This document shows positions 24,700 through 34,085 of a stretch of DNA of 64,000 nucleotides, one piece after another (the first letter of the stretch is position 1; every line of letters starts with the position of its first letter). Where the stretch lies: NCBI RefSeq assembly GCF_023898865.1, contig NZ_JAGSOV010000070.1, positions 1-64,000 on the forward strand, written 5' to 3'. Made by a program: the position numbers and the translations under genes. The DNA comes from Pseudonocardia humida (lineage in GTDB: Bacteria > Actinomycetota > Actinomycetes > Mycobacteriales > Pseudonocardiaceae). The notes under the pieces were generated by a model, which worked only from the letters and a program-made list of their open reading frames with translations, was not told the origin of the DNA and searched no databases.

Positions 24700-27240
24700 A
24701 TGACCAAGCGCGGTGAGCTGCGCATCCACCTCGGCGCTGCACCAGGGGTCGGCAAGACCTACGCGATGCTGTGCGAAGGGCACCGCCGCCTGGAGCGGGG
24801 CACCGATGTCGTGGTGGGTCTGGTCGAGACACACGGCCGACCCAAGACGACGGCGATGCTCGACGGCCTGGAGACCCTCCCCCGCCGGCAGGTCCGCCAT
24901 CGCGGCACCGATTTCGACGAGCTGGACGTCGACGCCGTGCTGGTCCGGCGGCCGGAGGTCGTCCTGGTCGACGAGCTCGCCCACACCAACGCCCCCGGAG
25001 CGCGCAACCTCAAGCGCTGGCAGGACATCGAGGAGCTGCTCGACGCCGGTATCGACGTGTTGTCCACGGTCAACATCCAGCACCTGGAGTCCCTCAACGA
25101 CGTCGTCGAGCGGATCACAGGTGTCCGGCAGCGCGAGACCGTCCCCGACGAGGTGATCCGCAACGCCGAGCAGGTCGAACTGGTCGACATCACCCCCGAG
25201 GCCCTGCGCCGGCGGATGGCCCACGGCAACATCTACCGCCCGGAGAAGATCGACGCCTCGCTGGCCAACTACTTCCAGACCGGCAACCTGATCGCCCTGC
25301 GAGAACTCGCGCTGCTGTGGCTGGCCGACGAGGTCGACGTCGCTCTGCAGCGCTACCGCGCCGACAAGCACATCACCGAGCCGTGGGAGACCCGCGAGCG
25401 GGTGGTCGTCGCGGTGACCGGCGGCCCGGAGAGCGAGACGATCGTGCGCCGGGCCTCGCGGATCGCCAGCCGCGCCGGATCGGCCGACCTGCTCTGCGTG
25501 CACGTGCTGCGCGGCGACGGCCTGACCGGGGCGCCGACCGGGACTCTGGCCAACGTGCGGCGCCTCGCCGACGACGTCGGCGCCTCGTTCCACACCGTCA
25601 TCGGCGACGACGTCCCCGCCGCCCTGTTGGACTTCGCCCGTGCCGTCAATGCCACCCAGCTCGTCCTGGGCACCTCGCGGCGATCGCGGCTGGCCCGGGT
25701 GTTCGACGAGGGCATCGGGGCCCGACTCGTGCAGGACTCGGGAAAGATCGACGTCCACCTGGTCACCCACGCCGAGGCAGGCCGCGGGCTGGGGCTGCCC
25801 AGCCGGTCGGGCCGGCCGGGATCGCTGTCCGCGCTGCGGGTGGGCTACGGCTGGGCCCTCGCGGTGCTGCTGCCCGTGCTCGCCACGACGCTCGGGAGCG
25901 TCGGTCGAGGGCTGCTCGACCTGTCCACCGACGTCGTGTTGTTCTTGCTGGCGATCGTCGTGGTCGCGCTGGTCGGCGGCCTCGGACCGGCTCTGCTGGC
26001 CGCGATGGCCGGCGGGCTGCTGCTCAACTTCTTCCTCACCCCGCCCTACTACACGTTCACCATCGCCAAGCGGGAGAACGTGATCACGCTGGTCGTCATG
26101 GTCCTCGTGGCGATCCTCGTCGCCCTGGTCGTGGACCGGGCGGCCCGGCGCGCCGAGCAGGCCGCCCGGGCTCGCGCGGAGGCCGCGCTGCTCACCTCCT
26201 TCTCCCGCATCGTGCTCACCCGCAGCGACCCGCTGCCGCGACTGCTCGAGCGGGTCCGCGAGGCCTTCGGCCTCACCAGCGCGGCCCTGATCGAGCAGGT
26301 CGAGGGCCACTGGCAGCTGATCTCCTGTGCCGGAGCCGCGACCTGCATCCGCCCCGGGAACGCCGATGTCGACGTCGCTGTCGACGCCGGGCTGCACCTG
26401 CTGGGAACCGGGCGCTCGCTCGCGGCCGCCGACCGCAGGCTGCTGGAGACCGTCGCCGGCCAGGCCCTGCTGGCGCTGCGCAGCCAACGCACCGCCGCCG
26501 AGGCCGCCGAAGCCCGCCGACGCGTCGAGACCGCGACACTGCACACGGCGCTGCTCTCCGCCGTCGGCCACGACCTGCGCACCCCTCTGACCTCGATCAA
26601 GGCCGCCGCGGCCAGCTTGCGCGATCCCGACCTCTCGCTGTCCGACGCCGACCGCACCGAGCTCGCCGCCACCGTCGAGGAGTCGGCCGACCGGCTGACC
26701 GCCGTCGTCGACAACCTGCTCGACTCATCCCGCCTGGCCAACGACACCGTCGACACGCAGCTGCAGCCGGTCGGCTACGCCGACGTCGCCGCTCGCGCTC
26801 TGCTCGGCATCGACGGTTCCGACCGCGTCACGATCGACCTCGACGACCCGATCCCCGACGTCATCGCCGACCCGGGGCTGCTCGAACGGGTGATCGCCAA
26901 CGTGGTCGACAACGCGTTGCGCCACGGCGCCGGCGCCCCGGTCGCGCTGCGCGCGAGCACCCACGCCGACCGCGTCGAACTACGGGTCGTCGACAACGGC
27001 CCCGGGATACCCCGCGACGGGGCCGAGCGCCTGTTCGCCCCCTTCCAGCGCATCGGGGTCCCGGCGCGGGCGGACCGCCACCCCGTCAGCGGCGTCGGCC
27101 TCGGGCTGAGCGTCGCCCGCGGGTTCACCCGGGCCATGGGCGGGGACCTCGTCGCCGAGGACACCCCCGGCGGCGGGCTCACGATCGTCGTCGCGCTGCC
27201 GGCCGGGCCGGTCGCGGCCCGGCACCACCTGCTGCGGTGA
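24700..27240 (+). CDS. kdpD: sensor histidine kinase KdpD
   Basis: An 846-residue KdpD. In order: the N-terminal KdpD domain with Walker A GAAPGVGKT (residues 12-20) and VDELAHTNAPGA; a universal-stress-protein-like domain (VVVAVTGGPESE onward); four transmembrane helices around residues 390-480; a GAF-like linker; HisKA with the phosphorylated His in SAVGHDLRTPLTSIKAAAAS (about residue 624); and the HATPase domain (NVVDNALRHG, VVDNGPGIP, GVGLGLSVARG). ATG 24700 was chosen because the conserved domain begins there and GGATGGAG precedes it. It senses low K+ and turgor or ionic signals and phosphorylates KdpE. kdpE overlaps its stop. Confidence 0.93.
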   Translation: MTKRGELRIHLGAAPGVGKTYAMLCEGHRRLERGTDVVVGLVETHGRPKTTAMLDGLETLPRRQVRHRGTDFDELDVDAVLVRRPEVVLVDELAHTNAPGARNLKRWQDIEELLDAGIDVLSTVNIQHLESLNDVVERITGVRQRETVPDEVIRNAEQVELVDITPEALRRRMAHGNIYRPEKIDASLANYFQTGNLIALRELALLWLADEVDVALQRYRADKHITEPWETRERVVVAVTGGPESETIVRRASRIASRAGSADLLCVHVLRGDGLTGAPTGTLANVRRLADDVGASFHTVIGDDVPAALLDFARAVNATQLVLGTSRRSRLARVFDEGIGARLVQDSGKIDVHLVTHAEAGRGLGLPSRSGRPGSLSALRVGYGWALAVLLPVLATTLGSVGRGLLDLSTDVVLFLLAIVVVALVGGLGPALLAAMAGGLLLNFFLTPPYYTFTIAKRENVITLVVMVLVAILVALVVDRAARRAEQAARARAEAALLTSFSRIVLTRSDPLPRLLERVREAFGLTSAALIEQVEGHWQLISCAGAATCIRPGNADVDVAVDAGLHLLGTGRSLAAADRRLLETVAGQALLALRSQRTAAEAAEARRRVETATLHTALLSAVGHDLRTPLTSIKAAAASLRDPDLSLSDADRTELAATVEESADRLTAVVDNLLDSSRLANDTVDTQLQPVGYADVAARALLGIDGSDRVTIDLDDPIPDVIADPGLLERVIANVVDNALRHGAGAPVALRASTHADRVELRVVDNGPGIPRDGAERLFAPFQRIGVPARADRHPVSGVGLGLSVARGFTRAMGGDLVAEDTPGGGLTIVVALPAGPVAARHHLLR

Positions 27241-27950
27241 TGAAGCCCGCAGCGACGAAGACCACGCCGGCGACTGCGGTGCTGGTCGTCGACGACGACC
27301 CCCAGATCCTGCGCGCACTGCGGATCAACCTCACTGCGCACGGCTACCGCGTGCACACCGCCGACGACGGTGTCGCGGGGCTGCGCGCCGCCGTCGACCA
27401 CCGGCCCGACGCCATCGTGCTCGACCTTGGCCTGCCCGACCTGGACGGCAACGATGTCATCAAGGGCGTCCGCAGCTGGAGCACCGTGCCGATCATCGTG
27501 CTGTCCGCCCGCACCGACTCCATCGACAAGGTGCAGGCCCTCGACACGGGCGCCGACGACTACGTCACCAAGCCGTTCGGCATGAACGAACTCCTGGCCC
27601 GGCTGAGGGCCGCGGTCCGCCGCTCCACAGCCGGCGCCGACGCCGACGAGCCGATCATCGACGCCGGCGACTTCACCATCGACTTCGCCGCCAAGCGAGT
27701 GGTCCGCGACGGGATCGAGGTGCACCTCACCCCGACCGAGTGGAACATCATCGAGACCCTGGCCCGCAACCACGGCAAGCTGGTCGGCCAGCGCCGGCTG
27801 CTCCGCGAGGTCTGGGGACCGGCCTACCGCAACGAGACCAACTACCTGCGCGTCTACCTCGCCCAGCTGCGGCGCAAGCTCGAACCCGTGCCGAGCCGCC
27901 CTCGCCACCTCATCACCGAACCCGGCATGGGATATCGGTTCGAGCTGTAG
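27240..27950 (+). CDS. kdpE: response regulator KdpE
   Basis: A 236-residue OmpR/PhoB-type regulator with a receiver domain: acidic pocket VVDDD at residues 16-20, phosphoacceptor D62 in LDLGLPDLDG, and conserved Lys in DDYVTKPFG. A C-terminal winged helix follows (LTPTEWNIIETLARNHGKLV, then YLRVYLAQLRRKLE). The ATG lies within the kdpD stop (TGATG). It activates kdpFABC when phosphorylated by KdpD. No clear direct-repeat KdpE box was identified upstream of the micropeptide gene. Confidence 0.93.
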   Translation: MKPAATKTTPATAVLVVDDDPQILRALRINLTAHGYRVHTADDGVAGLRAAVDHRPDAIVLDLGLPDLDGNDVIKGVRSWSTVPIIVLSARTDSIDKVQALDTGADDYVTKPFGMNELLARLRAAVRRSTAGADADEPIIDAGDFTIDFAAKRVVRDGIEVHLTPTEWNIIETLARNHGKLVGQRRLLREVWGPAYRNETNYLRVYLAQLRRKLEPVPSRPRHLITEPGMGYRFEL

Positions 27951-28285
27951 CGCGTACTGCCCGGGGTTCCCTCCCGCGGCGACCGGTCCGCGGCGGTTCG
28001 TGGGCCGCGCCGGCTGAGATGGCCGGCAGACGGCCTCATGTTCCCCGCACGATCGCGGTGAGGACGACCTTCTCGGCGAGGCGCTTCCCGGAGGTCGTAC
28101 GTCGTGGCCAGACCAGAGGCGCTGGCGTGCTGCAGCCGGGGACTCGCCGCTGCCCGGTCGCGCCGAGCGTCGAGCGTCGGGCCTCTGGTGTCACTTGCAG
28201 CGGCATTCCAGGTCGGGAAGTCTCAGCCGGCACAGGCGCGGTGGCCGGCATGCCTGGTCGGTCCGGGACAGGTGGACGGAGGACG
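27951..28285. other. 335-bp gap between kdpE and the BTAD regulator
   Basis: No gene is supported here. A self-complementary CCGCGG pair soon after the kdpE stop could form a short hairpin but lacks a T tract. On the minus strand a short frame ends in SGKRLAEKVVLTAIVRGT. It looks protein-like but is too short to assign and may be a fossil. The ribosome binding site of the next gene, GGACGGAGGACG, ends the gap. Confidence 0.4.
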
Positions 28286-31200
28286 GTGCAGCAGACCGAG
28301 TTCCGGTTGCTCGGCTCGATGGACGTCAGGGTGGATGGCGCCCCGATCACGCTCCCGGGAGCCGCAGAACGCGCCCTGCTCGCGGTCCTGCTGCTCTCGC
28401 CCGGTCAGACCGTAGCGGCCACGACTCTGGTGGACCTGTTGTGGACCTCGACGTCCCTACCGGCGAATCCCATGAACGCGTTGCAGCTGCGCGTGTCGAA
28501 GCTGCGACGAGCTCTGTCGGCTGCCGGGCTCGACATCCTGGTCAAGGTCGGTGCCGGGTACCGCGCCGACGTGGATCCGATGACGATCGACGTGGAGCGG
28601 TTCACCGACGAGGTGCGACGAGCGCGCAGGGCGGCGCGCACGGACGGCCCGACCGCATCGACCTTGGCCGCCTACGACGGCGCGCTGCGCCTGTGGCACG
28701 GTGAACCGCTGGCCGACTTGGCGGCCGAAGCATGGGCCACTGGCCACGCAGCGCGGCTGACTCGGATGCGGCTCGATGCCCTGGCTGAGCGGGCCGAGCT
28801 CGCGCTGGCAGCGGGGCGAGACGCCGAAGTCGTGGCCGATCTCGGCCCGCTCGTCGCGGACGAACCGACGCAGGAGCAGCTCGCGGGCCTGCTCATGACG
28901 GCGCTGTACCGCGTCGGACGACAGGCCGAGGCCCTCGAGACGTACGCACGCATCCGCGGCGTGCTCGCCGCCGAACTCGGCCTCGACCCCTCCCCCGAAC
29001 TGCGTGCTCTCCACCAGCGCATCCTGCGCCAGGACAGAACCCTGGCGGCCACCCAGCGAGCGGCCGCCGATCGGCCACGGGGCGGCGCCATCTCCGTCGC
29101 ATCCGGCAACGTCCCCCCACCGGTCCGGCCCCTCATCGGGCGCGACGAGGAGCTGTCCTCGCTCGCGACGATGCTCGGGTCGACGCGGCTGCTGACCCTG
29201 GTCGGTCCCGGTGGCGCGGGGAAGACGGCCTTGGCGATGGCCCTGGCCCACCAGCGAGCCACCGACTACCCGGATGGCGCCTGGGTGGTCCGGCTCGCCA
29301 CCGTCCGCACCCCGGCTGAAGTGGCGCTCGCGACCGCCGACGCCCTCGGGGTCCCGCTCGACGGAGCCGCGGCCGGTCGCCGCGCTGACGACCGCGTCGT
29401 CTCCTACCTGGCCCGGCGTCGGCTGCTGCTGGTGCTCGACAACTGCGAGCACGTCGTCGACGCGGCAGCGCGCCTCGCCGACGCCGTGCGCGCCGGATGT
29501 CCCGACGTGACCGTGCTCAGCACCAGCCGGGAGGCCCTCGCCGTGCCGGGCGAGGTGCAGGTGTCGGTGTCGCCGCTGGCCGTGCCACCGCAGGGCACAT
29601 CCCCACAGCGGGTCCTCGACTACCCGGCGGCGCGGTTGTTCGCCGAGCGAGCTGCCGACGTGCGTCCCGGCTTGTCCCTCGATGAGGCCGATCTCGTGGC
29701 TGTGGCGCGGCTGACGGCGGCGCTCGACGGGATGCCGCTCGCGGTGGAACTCGCCGCGGTGCGGGTGACCATGCTGTCCCCGGTCGAGCTGGCCGACCGC
29801 TTGACGGACCGGTTCGCGCTGCTGAGCAGCGGTCCGCGAACCGCCGAGGCCCGCCATCGAACCCTGCGCGCCCTGGTGGACTGGAGCCACGAGTTGCTCA
29901 GCGACGCCGAGCAGGCGCTGTTCCGACGGCTGGCCGTCTTCCACGGTGGCTGGACGCTTGACGCGGCGGAGGCCGTGGCGAGCGGCCCTGGCCTCGACAG
30001 GCGCACCGTGCTCGACGTCCTGGGCCGGCTGATCGACCAGTCGATGGTCGTCGCCGAGCCCGGCCACCCCACCCGCTACCGGATGCTGGAGACACTGCGC
30101 CAGTACGCGGCCGAACGCCTCGACGAGGCCGGCGAGCGGGACGCGACCGCCGACCAGCACGCTGCTCACTTCCGCGCTGTGACCGACGCCGCCGAGCCCG
30201 ATCTGCGCGGCCGCGGCCAGCGGGCGGCGCTGGTCCGGCTGCGGGAGGAGCAGGCGAACCTTCGCGCCGCCATGGCCTGGCTCACCGCACACCCCGAGCG
30301 CGCGACCGACGCCCTGCACCTCGCCGGGGCGCTGGGCTGGTTCTGGCACCTCGGTCGGCACGTCGAGGGCCGACAGGTGCTGCGCCGGCTCGCCGCACTC
30401 GACTGCGCCGACCCCGCTGCCCGCGCCCGGATGCTGCAGGCCGTGTCGCTGGTCGAGCGGCCGCGGGCCTGCCTGGTCCACCCCGCGCCGGTCTGCGCAC
30501 AGACTGCGCGGGAGAGCCTGGAGCTGTTCACCGCCCTCGGCGACGACGGACGTGCCGCGCTGTCGCGGGTCCTGCTCGCCGTGGAGGGCGTCCGCGGCGT
30601 CGACGTCCAGCAGTCGGCGCAGCTCCTCCGCGAGGCCGAGGAGCAGTTCACCGGCGACGGTGACACCTGGGGAGGCGCCGTCGTCGCGTTCGTCCGGCTC
30701 GAGACCCATCTCAAGGCCGGGCAGGAGGAGCAGGCGCTGGCGACCGGGCGCGCCGCCGTCGCGGCCTTCCGCGCGCTCGACGACCCGTGGGGGCTGTCCG
30801 CTGTCCTGTACCACCTGGGCTGGGGACTGCGGCAGTTCGGCCGCTACGCCGAGGCGGTCCCGGTCCTCGCAGAAGCCGCGGCAGTCGCGGCATCCGCGGG
30901 CCTGCACAACACCGTGCAGTGGGCGCTGGCCGACCTGGGCGTCACCCACCTGCACCTGGGCGACCCGGCAGCTGCCCGGGCGCACTTCGACCGGGCGCGG
31001 GCGGCGTCGGCGGAGGTCGGCGACGGCGCGGGTGAGGTGCTCGCGACCTACGGGCACGGCCTGCTGGCCCGCATCAGTGGGGACTGGGCGCAGGCCCGGG
31101 TCCGCTTCACCGAAGCCGTCGGAGGCTTCGAGCACCTCGCCACCCCGGTGCACGTCGGTTTCGCGCTGGCCGGTCTGGCTCGTTGCGACGAGCACGATGA

Positions 31201-31435
31201 TCTGCTCGACGACGCCGCCGGCCGCTACGCGGAAGTCCTGCGCATCGGCGAGGACGACGGCGAACCCGAGCTGAGGGCCAGTGGGCTGGAAGGCCTCGCC
31301 CGGCTCGCCGCTCGCAGCGGCGATGCGCAAGAGGCGGATCGGTTGCGGGCCAGGGCCGCAGCGGTCCGCGAGCGGTTCCACCGGCCGTCCCCGCCGCACG
31401 AGCGAGACGATTCGACGGCGCGTTCGCGCGCCTGA
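28286..31435 (+). CDS. BTAD (SARP-like) regulator with NB-ARC ATPase and TPR-like repeats
   Basis: A 1049-residue AfsR-like regulator. Residues 1-100 form an OmpR-type winged helix (EFRLLGSMDVRVDGAPITLP, NALQLRVSKLRRAL). Residues 105-255 form the bacterial transcriptional activation domain ending LGLDPSPELRALHQRIL. The ATPase follows, with P-loop GPGGAGKTAL near 307, LLVLDNCEHVVDA and STSREALAVPGE, then a long TPR-like helical part. Start GTG 28286 is set by GGACGGAGGACG. Such proteins turn on secondary metabolism or stress genes in actinomycetes. No biosynthetic cluster lies beside it, so its target is unknown. It converges with the metal-binding protein gene; the two stops share a hairpin. 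Confidence 0.88.
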   Translation: MQQTEFRLLGSMDVRVDGAPITLPGAAERALLAVLLLSPGQTVAATTLVDLLWTSTSLPANPMNALQLRVSKLRRALSAAGLDILVKVGAGYRADVDPMTIDVERFTDEVRRARRAARTDGPTASTLAAYDGALRLWHGEPLADLAAEAWATGHAARLTRMRLDALAERAELALAAGRDAEVVADLGPLVADEPTQEQLAGLLMTALYRVGRQAEALETYARIRGVLAAELGLDPSPELRALHQRILRQDRTLAATQRAAADRPRGGAISVASGNVPPPVRPLIGRDEELSSLATMLGSTRLLTLVGPGGAGKTALAMALAHQRATDYPDGAWVVRLATVRTPAEVALATADALGVPLDGAAAGRRADDRVVSYLARRRLLLVLDNCEHVVDAAARLADAVRAGCPDVTVLSTSREALAVPGEVQVSVSPLAVPPQGTSPQRVLDYPAARLFAERAADVRPGLSLDEADLVAVARLTAALDGMPLAVELAAVRVTMLSPVELADRLTDRFALLSSGPRTAEARHRTLRALVDWSHELLSDAEQALFRRLAVFHGGWTLDAAEAVASGPGLDRRTVLDVLGRLIDQSMVVAEPGHPTRYRMLETLRQYAAERLDEAGERDATADQHAAHFRAVTDAAEPDLRGRGQRAALVRLREEQANLRAAMAWLTAHPERATDALHLAGALGWFWHLGRHVEGRQVLRRLAALDCADPAARARMLQAVSLVERPRACLVHPAPVCAQTARESLELFTALGDDGRAALSRVLLAVEGVRGVDVQQSAQLLREAEEQFTGDGDTWGGAVVAFVRLETHLKAGQEEQALATGRAAVAAFRALDDPWGLSAVLYHLGWGLRQFGRYAEAVPVLAEAAAVAASAGLHNTVQWALADLGVTHLHLGDPAAARAHFDRARAASAEVGDGAGEVLATYGHGLLARISGDWAQARVRFTEAVGGFEHLATPVHVGFALAGLARCDEHDDLLDDAAGRYAEVLRIGEDDGEPELRASGLEGLARLAARSGDAQEADRLRARAAAVRERFHRPSPPHERDDSTARSRA

Positions 31436-31456
31436 CGGAGCTGCCTCGGCTCAGGC
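31430..31456. terminator. probable bidirectional terminator spanning two convergent stop codons
   Basis: GCCTGA at 31430-31435 pairs with TCAGGC at 31451-31456, with partial inner pairing (GGAG/CTCC-like bases). The two arms contain the stop codons of the convergent BTAD regulator and heavy-metal-binding protein genes. There is no T tract, which is common in actinomycetes. The call rests on symmetry and position only. Confidence 0.45.
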
Positions 31457-31657
31457 GATCGGTCGACCGGGGAAGCCGCACTCGGCCAGCGTCGACAGCA
31501 CCTCCGCCAGCTCCATCGTCCCGACGAGCACCACCGTGGTGGTCGCGGCGTCGGCGGCGACGGTCCGCACCCCGCCGATGTCACGCAGCCGGGTGCTGAC
31601 CGTGCGCACGCAGTGCCGGCAGGTCATCGCCGGCACCGCGACCTGCAGCGTCTGCAC
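31451..31657 (-). CDS. heavy-metal-associated domain protein, CopZ-like
   Basis: A 68-residue single HMA domain. The metal site is MTCRHC with C13 and C16, and the rest fits the beta-alpha-beta-beta-alpha-beta fold. Start GTG 31657 has GGAGGG just upstream. Such proteins carry Cu(I) to P-type exporters or repressors. No copper ATPase or CsoR gene lies in the window, so it is an orphan chaperone. It diverges from the DHA2 efflux gene across about 160 bases; shared regulation with that pump is possible but unproven. Confidence 0.82.
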   Translation of the reverse strand: MQTLQVAVPAMTCRHCVRTVSTRLRDIGGVRTVAADAATTTVVLVGTMELAEVLSTLAECGFPGRPIA

Positions 31658-31817
31658 AGGTCCCTCCGTTCGTGGGCCGTGCTCGCAGCGTGCGGACCGG
31701 CGCTGTCCAGATCCTGTCCGGCTCGGACAGCGCCGCGACCCCATGGACAGGGACCGGACAGCGCGCGCGCCGATGCTCGCCGCGACAAGTTCCCCAACCT
31801 CGAACGGGAGACCCGCA

Positions 31818-33251
31818 ATGACCGCCACTGCTTCCCCGCCGCGGACCCGACGGGGCGTCGGGCTGCTGCTCATCGCCGCCGCCCAGTTCATGGTCATCAT
31901 GGACACCTCGATCATCGGGGTCGCCCTGCCCCGGATGCAGACCGACCTCGGCTTCACCCCGCAAGGCCTGTCATGGGTGTTCAACGCCTACGTCGTGGCC
32001 TTCGGCGGGCTGCTGCTGCTCGGCGGACGCCTGTCGGACCTGTTCGGGGCCCGCCGCCTGTTCACCGCCGGTTGGGTCGTGCTGCTCGGCGGTTCCGTGC
32101 TCGCCGGCGCCGCCGGCAACGCCGGCGTCGAACTGGCCGGCCGGGCGATCCAGGGAGCGGGTGCCGCGCTCATCGCGCCGGCCGCCCTGACCCTGCTGAT
32201 GATGCTGTTCGGCCACGAGCCCCGCGAACTGACCAAGGCGCTGGCCCTCTACGGGGCCGCCGCCCCCGCCGGTGGAACCGCCGGGGTCTTCCTCGGCGGC
32301 CTGATCACCGAGTACCTGAGCTGGCCCTGGGTCTTCTACCTCAACGTGCCGATCGCCCTGGCCATCCTGATCGCGACGCCCGTGGTCATGCCGGCCGGAG
32401 CCCGGCGCCGGGGATCGATCGACGTGGTCGGTGCGCTGACCGTCACCAGCGGCCTGGCCCTCGCGGTCTACGGCATCGTCCGCGCACCCGACGCGGGCTG
32501 GCTCGCCGGGACCACGATCGCCGCGCTCGCCGCCGCGGCCGTGCTGCTGGGCGTGTTCGTCCTGGTGCAGGCCAAGCGCCGCGAGCCGCTGATGCGCCTG
32601 GGCATCTTCCGAGCGCCGAACCTGGCCGCGGCCAACCTCGCCCAGCTGCTGCTCGGCGCGGCCTGGATCCCGATGTGGTTCTTCCTGAACCTCTACCTGC
32701 AGCAGGTGCTGGGCTACACCGCGTTCCCCAGCGGCGCGGCGCTGCTGCCGATGACGATCGTGATCATGCTCGGCATGGTCGTCCTGGCGCCCCGGCTCAT
32801 CGCCCGCTTCGGGCCGAAGACCATGACGGTCACCGGTCTCACCCTGCTCGCCGTCGGGATGGCGTGGCTGGCGTTCGTCCGACCCGAGGGCTCGTTCTGG
32901 GTCGACGTCCTGCCCGCCTCCATCGTGGCCGCGCTCGGCATGTCGATGGCGTTCATCCCGACCCTGGGCACCGCGCTCTCGGCGGCCCGCCCCGAGGAAG
33001 GCGGGCTCGCCTCCGGGATCGTCAACACCAGCTACCAGGTCGGTTCCGCGCTCGGCCTGGCCGCGATCACCGCGCTGGCCACGGCCAACGGGGCCGGCCG
33101 GCTGACCGACCCCGCCGCGCTGACCGGGGGCTACTCCGCGGCGTTCGTCGGAGCCGCCGTCGTGGCCGCGCTCGGGGCCGTGCTCGCCGCGGGCACCCTG
33201 CGCAGCCCGCGCCCCGCCGACCAGGACCGCGTGGCCAGCGCGTCGCCCTGA
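31818..33251 (+). CDS. MFS efflux transporter, DHA2 (EmrB/QacA) family
   Basis: A 477-residue transporter with about 14 helices. Family motifs are present: FMVIMDTSIIGVALPRMQTD in helix 1, GGRLSDLFGARRLF (motif A), and LYGAAAPAGGTAGVFLGGLI (motif C, helix 5). DHA2 pumps export drugs, dyes or biocides by proton antiport. ATG 31818 has ACGGGAG upstream. It stands alone, divergent from a small metal-binding protein. No adjacent TetR-type regulator is present, unusual for this class, so control may come from elsewhere. Confidence 0.88.
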   Translation: MTATASPPRTRRGVGLLLIAAAQFMVIMDTSIIGVALPRMQTDLGFTPQGLSWVFNAYVVAFGGLLLLGGRLSDLFGARRLFTAGWVVLLGGSVLAGAAGNAGVELAGRAIQGAGAALIAPAALTLLMMLFGHEPRELTKALALYGAAAPAGGTAGVFLGGLITEYLSWPWVFYLNVPIALAILIATPVVMPAGARRRGSIDVVGALTVTSGLALAVYGIVRAPDAGWLAGTTIAALAAAAVLLGVFVLVQAKRREPLMRLGIFRAPNLAAANLAQLLLGAAWIPMWFFLNLYLQQVLGYTAFPSGAALLPMTIVIMLGMVVLAPRLIARFGPKTMTVTGLTLLAVGMAWLAFVRPEGSFWVDVLPASIVAALGMSMAFIPTLGTALSAARPEEGGLASGIVNTSYQVGSALGLAAITALATANGAGRLTDPAALTGGYSAAFVGAAVVAALGAVLAAGTLRSPRPADQDRVASASP

Positions 33252-33324
33252 GCGACACCAGCAGAACCCACACGAACGACACCGGCCGCAGCCGAGCTGC
33301 GACCTCTCCCGGAAGGCGAAGACG

Positions 33325-33510
33325 ATGGACCACCACGCCCCGCACCTCGGCCCGACGAGCGCCACCGCCGTGCAGGCACCACCACGGCGTCTGGGCGGGC
33401 TGGCCGCACCTCACCCGCTGCCCGCGTTCGTGATCCTGGTCCTCGCGTTCGGCTGACCGATCATGTCGGTGCCCGCCCTGAACCAGCTCGGGCGGGCCAC
33501 CGACCCTCAC
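33325..33510 (+). pseudogene. membrane protease-like (CPBP) N-terminal fossil
   Basis: ATG 33325 opens a 43-residue frame ending HPLPAFVILVLAFG before TGA. The same frame continues immediately after the stop with PIMSVPALNQLG, so the TGA looks like a mutated TGG within what was once a first membrane helix and loop. The pattern resembles the beginning of CPBP-type intramembrane proteases. After about 33500 nothing recognisable remains. The assignment is tentative. Confidence 0.35.
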
Positions 33511-33597
33511 CCCGCGAGCAACGCCGGCTCACCCGCACCGCTCGGGGCCAGCAGCTGCTGATCGCGCCACACCAACGCCGCCGCAGCGATGCGCGGA

Positions 33598-34038
33598 TCA
33601 GCGCGCTTCGAGCACCGAGCGCAGCCGCTCGAGATCCTTGCGGGTGGCCCGCCGCATCGACGCGGCCATGACCGGCGCGGTGACCGCGGCGAATCCACTC
33701 GGCTCCCCCCGGTTGCGCAGCGTCATCCTGGTGGCGCCGGCCCCGACCGGCTCCCAGGTGTACGTGGTCTCCATCGGGAAGGGCCCCTGCGCGGTGCGCA
33801 TCACCAACCGACGGTTCGGGACCTGCTCGACCACCTCGTACGTGTAGGCCAGCCGCCGGCCGAGGAACCGCGCGACGAACGCCACCCGGGACCCGAGCCG
33901 CACCGGCGGATCGGACACCCACTCCACGGAATCGATGTTGACGTACCAATGCGGCGCGTTCGAGGGGTCGCCTGAGTACCCCGCAACGACCTCGACCGGA
34001 CGGTCGATGACGATCCCGGTCAACACGTCGACGGCCAC
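33598..34038 (-). CDS. SRPBCC family protein
   Basis: A 146-residue START-like (SRPBCC) domain protein. It shows the expected strand pattern: DRPVEVVAGYSGDPSNAPHW, RLGSRVAFVARFLGRRLAYT, VPNRRLVMRT, TTYTWEPVGAGATRMTLRNR and a long C-terminal helix. Start GTG 34038 follows GGGTGGGAGAG. These proteins have a ligand-binding groove; no catalytic role can be assigned. It is one of three SRPBCC genes in the window (also 36223-36693 and 54406-54870), each of a different subtype. Confidence 0.82.
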   Translation of the reverse strand: MAVDVLTGIVIDRPVEVVAGYSGDPSNAPHWYVNIDSVEWVSDPPVRLGSRVAFVARFLGRRLAYTYEVVEQVPNRRLVMRTAQGPFPMETTYTWEPVGAGATRMTLRNRGEPSGFAAVTAPVMAASMRRATRKDLERLRSVLEAR

Positions 34039-34085
34039 GATCTCTCCCACCCGAGAGGAGGCCGCATGGTATCCGGAGCCCCGGG

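Noticed and set aside
24466..26571. Long minus-strand frame opposite kdpD
   Set aside because: Low-complexity Gly/Asp/Gln-rich translation; antisense to an unmistakable KdpD.
28457..31399. 980-codon minus-strand frame opposite the BTAD regulator
   Set aside because: Antisense shadow produced by high third-position GC; no domain or start context.
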